The notes under the pieces: model-generated
What the model was told of the DNA's origin: nothing
Seen by the model: only the letters and a program-made list of their open reading frames with translations
The model's database searches: none
Position numbers and translations under genes: made by a program
In this document: one piece after another, positions 1 through 10,668 of the stretch
How the letters are laid out: each line of letters opens with the position of its first letter
Numbering within the stretch: the first letter of the stretch is position 1
Source: Hydractinia symbiolongicarpus
Lineage: Eukaryota; Cnidaria; Hydrozoa; Anthoathecata; Hydractiniidae
NCBI RefSeq assembly: GCF_029227915.1
Contig: NC_079880.1
Location: forward strand, 12,985,501 to 13,049,500
DNA length: 64,000 nt
Direction: 5' to 3'

Positions 1-68
1 GTCGGATTTAACTGTTTCTTATAAGGAAGGCTTGAAATTTTGTGAGTTACTGAATTTAATTTGTTTAG

Positions 69-1910
69 ATGACTGGTTTCGAGTTTTTACAAGCATGGAA
101 TGGTATTAAATCTGAAAAATCTACTGATTATGCAGAGCTACTGAAACAGGTTGAACCACAAAAATTGCCAGAGTGTAAGTGTATTATGTTTTTTATGTAA
201 ACTGTTTGGTTGTTGTTATGGATAGAAAACACGCGTTGAGAGGCTTTTACTGCGAGAATAAAAACACAGCGTTATTTTGAAAAGCTCGGTGTTTTTGCCT
301 TGATGTATCGAACTCCTGATATAGAGAGTCAATAACCAATTTTTTTGGCGAAACAGGTTCTTTTACCACGATCAACTTCTTACACTGTGCTTAACCAACT
401 CATGATATGAAGAGTTCAAAGTTTTTTAAAAGTATAAAATACAAGATCTTACAAAATGTAATTACATTTGCTCCAACAAGTTGGCAATGAATTGTCAAAA
501 AGATCAAACTTGTCTTTTTATTGCGTTTGTATTTTCAATGAAATCGCCGGCGGTGGTTAACATATATAAATATTTAAGTTGAATTTATTTACTATTTTGA
601 AAGAAGTTTTTTTTGTTTCTAGTGTTATCAAATAAACTTGATGGAGATATCATTAAAACGATAATTCGTACGGTTCACGATCATTTCGCAACAAAAGGTT
701 CGCTTCATATTTTTCCTTACTCAGCACTCATATTCATTTTACCTTCCTCAATTTTTTGACGTCTCCCTAGACCTTCCCGAATTGAAAATGATTCTTATCC
801 CAAAGTTCCTTTGGTAGAACAAATTACCTAATTTCGTAATTATTTCTGTTCGTTAATTGCCTCAATTGCGAACTCAAAGTTACGATCACACCCTTCATAT
901 AGCCGAGCTTTCTAAGAATAGCCTCATATTCAAAATAATTATTTTCTTCAAATCTAAATAAAATCCAATCAGAATATTATATTGCTCTAAAAACTTTATT
1001 TTTGTCATATGATAATTTGATATTCTATCTGAATATCCTTATTTAAAGTGCATAGAACCATTATAAAACTTTGGATGACGTCATAATTATTATAATTTAT
1101 AAAGTTCGGAAAAGGTGTATTACAGAGGCAAGAAAAATTCGCGTTAATTAAATTCCCCTTAAAGTGTAACGTAAATATCCAGAACGTCAAAAAAATTACT
1201 AGTTAATTGAAAACCTGTAATTGAAGTTTAAAAATCTATTTTCCTATCAATCGCTCATACTCATACTTTATTCTTCTTCTGTTTACTTCGCTCAAAAAAT
1301 TTTTAGCTGGTATCCTGCTAATACGCTTTACTCACCTAATGTGACTAAGACAAGCTGGAGAGTATCTGTAATTGTTTTGAAAGAAAACAAAAAGTGATTG
1401 TTAGTGAAATTAGGATATTTTCTCATCCGCATTATTTTAATACTTTTTGTAAGTGCAGCTAAATCGCTTTAATTAAATAGTTATAGGCATTCACGTTAAT
1501 TTCCTTCGTAGTAATTTCCTGGGATAGGGTATGTTGTTTTTATAGCGGCACACATAATAGAACCTTAATTAGGACTCAAAGGCCTTCAATATTTACGGAA
1601 ATACATATGGAAGTTATTTACTTAAAATTTTATGAGTGATAACTTTGGACTAAATTTTTTTATTGTTCTTCTTTCGTATTGTTCAAGCTGTCAATCTGTC
1701 GATTTAGAACGGTACAAGTTTGGCATCTCGATTTTGAAATACGTCAGCCGTACGTCACGTTTTGTTATGATGTTGATGTTTCTTAGCACTGCCGACAAGA
1801 CGCTATTGAAGACCACTGTTGATCTACTCGAAGTGAGGGTGAAACAAAATGGCGAGAAAACACTTCAAAACGATATTAGCAATATCAGAGCAGTGTATAA
1901 ATGCTCTTAA
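69..1910 (+). CDS. SPAG1: SPAG1-like co-chaperone, last three exons (5' part outside window)
   Basis: Three exons can be read: 69-174, 624-697 and 1708-1910 (stop TAA 1908-1910). All junctions are in frame (phase 1 at both introns). The product is the RPAP3_C domain at the C-terminus of SPAG1 and RPAP3. The stretch LPELLSNKLDGDII, followed later by SRFVMMLMFLSTADKTLL, fits my memory of vertebrate SPAG1 better than RPAP3. In the family, this domain docks TPR co-chaperones to RUVBL1/2-type complexes, and SPAG1 acts in the cytoplasm in axonemal dynein arm preassembly. The donor of the middle exon (gttcgc) is weak, but the phase on both sides supports it. The TPR repeats and the start lie upstream of base 1. 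The gene ends about 100 bp from the convergent claudin-like gene. RPAP3 remains the main alternative. Confidence 0.75.
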
Positions 1911-2010
1911 ATCTTCTTTTTTTTTACTCCTGTCACGGTTGTTGTTTTTTAAAAAGTTTTCGTGTATGTAAATTATGATTGTACAGCGGATTGATACTTG
2001 GTTTTATTTT

Positions 2011-2442
2011 TTATTGACAACACCCGTAAAATCCATTGATAACTAACAATAGTACAGTTGACCACGAACAATAATAGGACCAACCAAACGCTCCACTTGC
2101 GTTGGCTGAGTATACTATTAAACCACTTGCACAAAACAACGCTGCTAAAAGTGAACCTACAAAAGGTATTCTTGATTTCTCCTTGCACGGCAAACAGAGT
2201 ATAGACATGTTGACACAGATGAAGTTCAGTAAACAGGAAGCCAACAAAAATGTTTGACAAGTCACTCTCCAGTCCGGATGTTCTTTTAAAGTGCCACATT
2301 TACCATGTTTACATGTTTTCCAGAGTCCCATATTTTCATGCGTGACTGCATCCTGTTGCCAATAAACACCTCCGGTGGAGACTATATTTAAACATATAGC
2401 AATCGCGCCGGAAAATATGATAATTTTATCCTTCGTCTTCAT
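2011..2442 (-). CDS. Claudin-like four-pass membrane protein, single exon
   Basis: A 143-aa uninterrupted ORF starts at ATG (2442-2440) and ends at TAA (2013-2011). Four hydrophobic segments lie at about residues 8-27, 62-82, 94-113 and 119-139. The first extracellular loop carries the claudin/PMP22 superfamily signature: W at about 28, then GLW followed by two cysteines (GLWKTCKHGKC). Family members form septate or tight junction strands or related tetraspan complexes in the plasma membrane. At 143 aa it is shorter than typical claudins (about 200 aa), mainly because it lacks a long cytoplasmic tail; it ends GFYGCCQ, whose cysteines could be palmitoylated (inference). A minus-strand AATAAA lies immediately after or overlapping the stop (2003-2015). 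It could equally be an EMP/PMP22- or TMEM-type relative; family membership is firmer than any specific name. Confidence 0.75.
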   Translation of the reverse strand: MKTKDKIIIFSGAIAICLNIVSTGGVYWQQDAVTHENMGLWKTCKHGKCGTLKEHPDWRVTCQTFLLASCLLNFICVNMSILCLPCKEKSRIPFVGSLLAALFCASGLIVYSANASGAFGWSYYCSWSTVLLLVINGFYGCCQ

Positions 2443-5400
2443 TTTTTATATCTGCGCCAAAGTTGAGTCTCTCGCTCTTGTTATTTTCTAACGATTGTGA
2501 AAAAGAAGCAAAATAAAAACACATGTTTTTGTAAGTTCTATTTTTAAACGCGAAGTGTTGGAAATAAAAAATTGTCATTCTATAAATTATAAATAACTTT
2601 AAAGAATGATCAGATGGATTAATAGACCAGCCAGATGTACATAAGTGTACTATGACGATGAAAAGACAAAACAGCGAATTATATGTTACGTTATCATAAA
2701 AGTTCAAATAAACTCCCACACTAAAATAAACGCACGTTTAAAAATTTTGTAAAGACCATCGCCAACCTCGCCCCCCCCCCCTTTTCGCCTTTTTTGTATC
2801 AGACTCGGAGCGAACTGGACCCCGGCCACCTTTGCGCTCTTATTTATTTATAAAAAAACGAAGAGGAGTCTTAGGGGCGGGGTTGAACCATCAGTACATC
2901 ACAGTTATAAGTAAATAAAGTGTCCTCTGGTCTGCACGAAATATAAGGTGCCTAGCTAAAACCAATGTAACATAAACAATAGGACCTAAAATTTTAAAAT
3001 TTGAAACCATCACTGGGAATAGTAATTTTATAAAAAATGTCGTGTCCACATGAATAAACGCAAAACTTGCATCCTTATCGTCTCTAGGGTCGTCTGGCCC
3101 CTGAGCTGTTATTACGCCGCTATCAAGTTAATCGAAAAAATACCCTGATAACCATGTTGCTAAAATTGACAAATTGGTCAATTTGTGCATGTCTCACTAA
3201 CTTCCGGTTTTTGGCTTAAAGTTGTAGCAAGAAAAGGCAAACACTGAATCGGACTAAAAAGGGTATAAAGCACATCCTCGTCCCCCCTCCCCCCCTCGGG
3301 GTTTGTTGCCTGACGTCAAAGCCGCTAGCGCTTACTTTATTGCTACAAACGACGAGGAGAATCCCACCTAGGAAAAAAAGTATTAGATAAAGAGCAAGCC
3401 TAGGAAAAATTAACCTGAAAATTTCGTAAAAACTCTAATTCGCTTTTTTAAGTTAACTTAATCCCAGCTCCTTTTTGTGAACACAAGATGTTTAGGTTTT
3501 TTTGTACATCAAATATAAGCGCCAGAACATGCATCGAGTGAAATTTGCACAGTCGTTGTATGCGTTCGAACAAGGAGACACTGATTTTTTCTGATGTACA
3601 GTAAGTCAAATACGTCTGTCTATCATAAAGTAGTTTTTAGCCTGCTAATCTGGTCTGGCTGCATTTTCTGATAATTTATGATTAACCTGTGATAAATTTA
3701 TTGTGTTGATGAAAACGACTTGCGCAACCGGATAAGCTAGATTAGTTGTTAAGCACATGTTTGGAGACCTGGGTTCTAACAAGCCGTTCTAATGCTTGCT
3801 CTCCACCACGGGCTATTTTAAAATATTTAAAACGATCTGATGTAGCAAATCGAAAGATAAGAAACGCTGTATTTCGTTAAAATTAAGGTGTTGCGACGCC
3901 GGGTCGTCGTCAAACTCCATGCAAGAAAAATAAAAAACGGGATTTTTACGAAATATTTGAGCAGCCGTGAACAGAATCGTTGTATTTGTCACCAGCTGAA
4001 TATATCAATAAGGTTTCAGCAAAAGCTTTTGGCTTTTTATTTATTTTTCCATCGATCAATGAGGTTTACTTGCTGTGTAAGTTAATGTTTTAAACTTTTT
4101 TTATAATAAAATTTATAATGAAAAACCAAACGCGTGACTTTCCCCTGGAAATTGTTCATTTGATTTAGTAAAAGCCCACAACACAACGTCATGACTAGCA
4201 ACTTAGCTTCGTAAAATGTGATTTAGTTAGCTGTTAGCTGCTTCACAATTTCATTAAAGCAACTAAAAACTTTATTAATAAAGCAATTATAATTTGGAAG
4301 TTTTAACTGCATTTTAGCTGAACCACAAGATAAAATTAGAGCTAGCTAGCTAGTCACAGCTATTTATTTTTGGAGACAATCTTCCAATGTGGAAGCAAAA
4401 ATTTCTAAAAAGCAAGATATCTCTGATTTTGGTGACAATTTTCTAAGAGAACAGATACTATTTTATTGCCATATGCCACTATCACTGGATGTGGCTTTAC
4501 TTTTGAAGCTATGCTTTTTCGTCTTCTATAAACTTCTATATATATTATTTCAATACAACATAATCATACAGTTTGGTCTCTAAACAGCAACTGATGAAAA
4601 GGAACGATTGTACTCGCATCAGTGGCAGCATTCTGAATCTATGATTGCATTCAGCTTTTTTCATCATTGAGGTTGACAACAACAAAATTTTGCACTGTGG
4701 TTTTTAGACCAAACAAAAATATAAGTGCTACAACTCTCTCCGACTTACTAATCTATTGCTACCCAACTTTTTTTAAAAAAACAAGTCTTCATTTAAATTA
4801 CATACCATGCATACGAGAGTAGATGGGGAAGTTAAAAATTATAAAATAAATATTAAATAAAATATTTGGTTTTGCCATCATAAAAATATTTTGTAACAAA
4901 TAAATCTTCCCCTTGGACCTTTATTAATATTTTCTCATAAAATTACTACATTATTTAAACTCTATTAACTTGAGCATTTACTAAGTCGAACCATTAAACT
5001 TGTGATGTGATGTGTAAAGGTGCAGACGTGCACACAATTCTTAACATGCAATATTTATCATATAAAATATGTGGTGTACTACAAGCCACTACTTTTGCTC
5101 ATAGCCGCCTTGCTCAGGGTTGTGCCTATGCTTAATGAACCTTTAAAGATCTTCAGAGCAGTCAGATGTTGCAAACTAACAACAAATCTGTGATAAAATC
5201 AGGCTACTGATATATGAAAACAAAACTCTATAATACACATTTTTTGTTAATTTGCAATTGGCTAATAAGCACGCTGTATATGTATAGTTAAAAAAATGCA
5301 ACCTTATCTGCTATTTTTATGATTTTTCAAATGCTCAAAACCAAGTGTTTATTTTAATAATAATCACTGCCCCTGCATAAAATGTGTACCATATATACAA

Positions 5401-7602
5401 AATTATATGCTATCCTGAATTTCGAAAGAAAAATAATTGCATATTTCCACACAAAAGGATCAGCTATCTATCATTTTAGTTTTATGATGCATTTTATGTC
5501 ATAAAATAGACCACCATGACACCTAATGAAATATTAGCTTTAAATTCCCTTTGTTTGCACATAATAGATGTTTTGTGTCTTCCACATAATTGAACAATAA
5601 TTTTGTCATGTATAGGAGAAATTAAAATAAATTAGAATGCATCCTGTTTTCTCAGTAAATGTTTTGTGGAATATTTTTGTGTAAAATTAGCAGAAAAGTT
5701 TTCAGAAAATATCAAGTTTATTGTTTTCGCATGGAAAGTTATTCACAATGTGGATGTATATATAGATTAGTCACAAATAAAACAAGCAAATGTTTATATA
5801 ATTTTTCAATATTAAATTTTTCTAAAATATCCACACTTCTTTTCAACTATTGATAACTTAAAGTGATCTGTGTATACAATCTGATATCTCTTTTTATTTG
5901 GTTTTAAATATAAATAGCTTAAAGCAGATAATTGGTAAGTTTCAGCACTCTCTTTTTCGTGAACTCAAGTCTACTGGTTTCTTTTTAAAACCTTACTTCA
6001 ATGCTCTGAGTAACTCTTTTTATAATTATTACAGTTAAATGATTTTTCTTCTTATGGTATTGTTTAAAATTATAGTTTCTCCTTCCTATCCATTCACTTT
6101 CACATTAACTTAAAGATAATGAAACTACTAACTTACCGGATCCACCGGTACGGTCTTTAGTAGGCCAACACCGGTGGTCGTTTCAGAACTGGGGCAAGCA
6201 GTCTTCTTTTACTTAGAGCTCCTAACAGCCTCAAAATGTTAAAAAAAAATATTTATTGAAATGGCAGACACTGCTTTTTCTGGTGAATGTTCCATTCATT
6301 TATAACCTGAGAAACAAATTTTCTCCTAGACAGTACATAATAATTGTCTCCCTGCTTTAGGCTCTTTATGACATTTATTTTGTTTGTTAAAATTTCTTAA
6401 ATGGTTATGCATTCAGAATCTAATAGTACAGCAAGTCTGTGACAGGCATGTGTTTTTCTTTGAAATTAATTGTTACATCGTCAATACTATTTAAAGACCA
6501 AATAAGTTAGAAATAGTTAGTTTTTTTGCTTTCGTCTTCAAAAAACATTTAAACCTATCTTTTCAACAATTCCTCAAAAGCACATCATCTTATTTTTCTT
6601 GTCAATTTCTCAAGATCTACACAACAGAGGTGAATATGCAAACGATATACAAAATAATTTTTTTGGTGTGTTAATGGGTCGTTGCCAACATCATCAAAAT
6701 TTAAATGGCATGTCTTTTCCATTGTTCTTCTGCCTAAGTGGATCTTACCATCTGTTTAAAAACTAGTCCTATAGACGTACAATATAAAATGATCAGTGTA
6801 TTAGTGTATAAACTGTCATTCAGTGTCTACTAAAATGTTATAAAGTTTTTGAAACAACTGCAGTTTGGAAATATAGACAGTCACTTCGCTTAAGAGTTTC
6901 TTTTAATGAAGGGAGGCGACCTACTCTGAAAATACATTTAGTTACATGGCTCTTTATTGGCTCACCTTAAGTCTCAAATGCATACAAATAGACAACAGGA
7001 GAAAGCCATGCCAAAAGTGACCTAAAAAAACAAGAAAGATCGAAATTCACATGCAATACTTGAGCATAAAATAAATAAAGCTTTTGTGATGCACAAAGCA
7101 ATGGAAGTATTGCTAGCAGATATATATAGGGAGAATGCTTAATTTTTTATGGAGATTTATGTGAGGCAATTTAATGTATAGGTGACAAACACTTTTGCGA
7201 GTGATGTTTGCGTTTCATGGCAAGGCCTTTTCCCCTGTGCACTGTACTGTCACTGTTTCTTGTAAGAATACTTTAAAATACTTTTTAGCATACTACTCGT
7301 GTGTACACCTGCATGGAGCTAATTTTGAAAGATAGAGGAGACTGGTGCCGAGCTCAACACTGCTGACTATATTTACAAAATTGCAAGACGTGTGTTCTGG
7401 CTAGATTAACTAGTCCGTTCTCAGAAGAAATATTGGATGAGTTAAATTGTCTACAACTTAATGACGTATCACTACAAATTGGAACAGACAGTTGGTTTAA
7501 ATATCTCTGTTTAGTCGCCTCAGTTACATGAGGAAGCCCTGCATCAGTATTTATATTTGGATTGCTCAACCAGAACTATAATCCCAACGACGCAGCAATA
7601 TT
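2443..7602. other. Long AT-rich intergenic stretch, no gene recognised
   Basis: I find no convincing exon on either strand. The ORFs of 60-70 codons here have low-complexity, F/Y/K-rich translations with no domain. Visible sequence features are a poly-C run near 2770-2781, another C-rich stretch near 3283-3297, and a short inverted pair CCACCGGT/ACCGGTGG around 6140-6180. The right end probably holds the promoter and 5' UTR of the PRL phosphatase gene, but no TATA box or initiator could be assigned. Confidence 0.6.
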
Positions 7603-9416
7603 ATGAAAATGCCACCCAGCAATCACTTGCTTCCAAATTTCGGCCACTGCTTGGTGGAGTATAAAAACATGCGCTTCTTGATAATGGATCGTCCTTCTAA
7701 AGCAAACATCGGACAGTTTGTTCAGGTTTGTTGACTTTTAAAATGTTTTAACTTTCTACTTGTGAAAGAAAATACAGTGATACTATTTTACTGACATGAA
7801 ATTGTCTGTAAGGTTTGAACCTATTGTGCAACTTCTTGTGCTTGTATAACTTATATAACTGCTTTTTATAGGTATTAGTTTAATCATTCAAAAAAATTAA
7901 TATTACACTCCCTAAAATATTTTGTCATTCTATGTCAAACTGTGGCATGACACACATTGATTTTGAATGACAAGTAAAGTAAAAGTGTGGCTAAAGTTAA
8001 AGAAAGTCAAACACTTGTCAGTTTTATGTTTTTACAGCAAAATAAGGTTAAAGTAGCTACGATAGCGCTCTCACACTTCATATGTAAAGTAATTTTGAAC
8101 AGCTAGTGTTCTTGTACCATGTGTACTGTTCTATTTAGTTGACAACTCCCTATTTTCAACTGTTTGCTAGCCTCTTTACTTCTACTCTGCTGACAAGTTA
8201 TGTAGTGGACATATGTGTTTGAAAACTCTCACCACTACAGAGAATATATATTTTATTTTTTTTATATTTATACGTGGGTGTGTTTTGCATGAAGGCAGTG
8301 ATGCAAATTATTTCCTTCTAGGAGTTGAAAAAATGTGAAGTATGTGACGTAATTAGAGTATGCGAGCCAACCTACAACAGTGAGTTGTTGACAAAAGAAG
8401 GAATCAATGTCGTGGTATGTCGATCTCTTTTTGTTGTTTGTTTTATCTTCTCATGTATTTGTTCGATGTAAGACCAACCTTATTTCATATAAGGCAGTCG
8501 TATGCACAAAAGTATTTCATTTATTATGGCTCAAAATCTAAGCACAAATAATTAAGTACATACATAACTGAAAAAAATAAAATAAAATGTTAGAAACTTA
8601 ATATCGTTTTTTGCGACAAAAAAACTTTCAGCTTGAGGTGAGCTGTTTATTTTTTATGTTCTTTGTGTTGTAGTTTTTCTACTGTGTCCAAACGTGTGGT
8701 CCAACATTTTTTTTACGTGTATTGTAAAAAAACCTTTTACTTCCCTATCAGACCTATAGTCAGTGGCAGTTTTAGCCCTTCGTGGAGGCCGTGCTAATTT
8801 TAGAAGTACATATCTCGATAAATTACGAGCTTAAAAAAAGTGTTTTTTAAAAGTTAAAAGTATATTTAGGCGATAGGGTTTTTTACAATGCATTTAAAAA
8901 AATTCAGCAACACGTACGAAAATATTATGAAAAAGGTTACGATAAAAATAAATTTGTGTTTTTCGTAAACGCGTACAAATTTATTTCTCAAGAAAGTTTT
9001 TAACGACGAAAGAGGAGGGGTTCTTGAATCAAACGCTAAAACTATAAATCATAGTTTTAGCGTTTGATTCAAGACCCCTCCTTTGTAAAAAATATCTTCA
9101 GGATTGGCAATTTGATGATGGAGCTGCTCCCCCGAAAGTTGTTGTTCAGTCGTGGTTAGAATTTTTAAAATCAAGATTTCAAGAAAACCCAGGGGCTACG
9201 ATAGCCATCCACTGCGTGGCTGGTCTGGGTCGCGCGCCAGTGTTGGTGGCGTTGGCGCTAATTGAGAGTGGTATGAAATACGAAGACGCTGTTGATTATA
9301 TCCGGCGTAGGCGGCGGGGCGCGATCAACAGTAAGCAGTTGGAATATTTAGAGAAGTACAAACCCATGAAACTGTTGAAGGGGAAAGACAAAGAAAAGGG
9401 CTGTTGTATCCAATAA
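7603..9416 (+). CDS. PTP4A: PRL-type protein tyrosine phosphatase (PTP4A family)
   Basis: Complete gene with exons 7603-7725, 8322-8414 and 9102-9416. Both introns are phase 0, and the predicted protein has 176 aa (the family is about 167-173). It shows the PRL hallmarks: YKNMRFLI near the N-terminus, a WPD-type loop at residues 73-83, the P-loop HCVAGLGRA with catalytic C110 and R116 followed by the PRL-specific alanine, a K-rich stretch, and a C-terminal CAAX box CCIQ (173-176) for prenylation and membrane attachment. In animals, PRLs act at the plasma membrane and endosomes and bind CNNM magnesium transporters. Oddity: the loop reads DWQFDDG, where the PRLs I remember read DWPFDDG, although the general acid Asp78 is kept. 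The start at 7603 was chosen as the first in-frame ATG; M at 7609 is possible. Intron 2 carries a near-perfect inverted repeat just before exon 3. Confidence 0.93.
9014..9081. repeat. Near-perfect inverted repeat (about 31-bp arms) in PTP4A intron 2
   Basis: The left arm (9014-9045) and right arm (9051-9081) are reverse complements apart from one 1-base indel, separated by a 5-nt loop. The right arm ends about 20 bp before the exon 3 acceptor at 9101. It may be a fold-back transposon remnant or a transcribed hairpin that affects splicing; the sequence shows only the pairing. Confidence 0.85.
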
Positions 9417-10668
9417 CATTTTAAATTTAAATATATTATTTTTTCTTTTTTAACAATTATAATCTTGGATGTTCACATGATATTCGTATTTAGTTGATAT
9501 TTATTTTGAAATTAGTTCATCAGTATTAAAAGTTATGTATTTTTCATAGCAGCTTGCTCTGGTGGTTTTTTGAAACGTACTTATTATTTCCTTTAATTTG
9601 AATGTATTTTAAAATTTAGCTTTTTTTTTTTAATTATGATTTTTTAAATATTACTTTTTTCATTAAAAGGAAATATGGTTTTGAACAGACATGCGTGTTG
9701 TTTTTCTCGGGTCCAACCCACCCAAACTAGACACTCGATTAACCATGGCTTGGCACCCGGTCTGACAATCAGAAGTCGGGCTAATGATTTGGATAGTAGG
9801 TCCTTACCGTTAGCTATTCTATCAGTTAATGTGTTCAGAGGGATTTAGCTAGAAAATTGATGCTTGTGTTTCTTGCAAGGGAAAAAACACATGTTAGCTT
9901 TACTCGAAAGATTTTAACCAATTTGTTATGTTGTATAAACTGCGCTCCTTTTGTCTGTGTTTAGGATTTAGGTTTTTTGGTGTTAATGACGCGCCTTACT
10001 GTTGCCGATCACACTCGGCCTTTGTACTTTTCGTAGAAAAGCATTTTTGACGAGTATGGTCAGTAAAAGGTTGCGCCTACTTAATGGTCGTGAAATTTTG
10101 TAGAAATCTATTTTGCGTTTTCGCGTTTTTTTTTTAATTCTTGAAATTAAGTTCTACAAAAAACGAGTGAATTTTGCAAGAGCGAAAATAAATTCTGCAA
10201 AGTTTTTGAAGGTCATGAATCGCGAAATTTTATTCTGCAAAAACGTAAAGAGTTTCAACCGCGAACAACAAGTATTCATAGATCTTAGATTTAATTCTTA
10301 GAAGCACGTTATGATTATTGTTGTTATGAACACAATAAATCTTCAAATGGTATTCAGTTATTAAACAAGAATTCTAACGATGAAATTATATAAATTTTTG
10401 ATTATCCACGAAAATAAATCATGCGTAATCCATTGTAAGTAGTCAACCACGAAAATAAATTCTTCGAAAATTTATGACAATATAGCTATTTTGGGTACCT
10501 GGACAAAACGTATAAAATAATATGAGAGAACATGGTAAGCAAGTTCGATCCCAGGACTTGCTGTCTCTTTTTTATTACTTTCGCACAGCACAGTAAATTT
10601 CTCCCGTATCCGAATATCGGTGTTCTCCAGTTATAGCTGATGTAAAATCGTTATCCGCATTGCTTTTA
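9417..10668. other. Intergenic; 3' flank of PTP4A plus AT-rich repeat
   Basis: This holds the PTP4A 3' flank and then, at about 10095-10480, repeated motifs of the type GCGAAAATAAATTCTGC and ACGAAAATAAAT. These recur in several introns of this window (29745-29815, 33235-33365, 55360-55870). No gene was seen. The region ends where the minus-strand gene stops at 10669. Confidence 0.5.

Noticed and set aside
69-1910. Calling this RPAP3 rather than SPAG1
   Set aside because: Both share the RPAP3_C domain; LSNKLDGD and RFVMML match my memory of SPAG1 better, but RPAP3 is kept as an alternative.
2426-2719. 97-codon frame on - next to the claudin-like gene
   Set aside because: Overlaps the claudin ATG in another frame, is low-complexity and has no domain.
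3735-3815. Possible tRNA-derived SINE (GGGTTCTAAC B-box-like)
   Set aside because: No convincing A box or cloverleaf, and no second copy was seen.
10520-10570. B-box-like AGTTCGATCCC
   Set aside because: No matching A box or tRNA fold upstream; a single 11-bp match is expected by chance.
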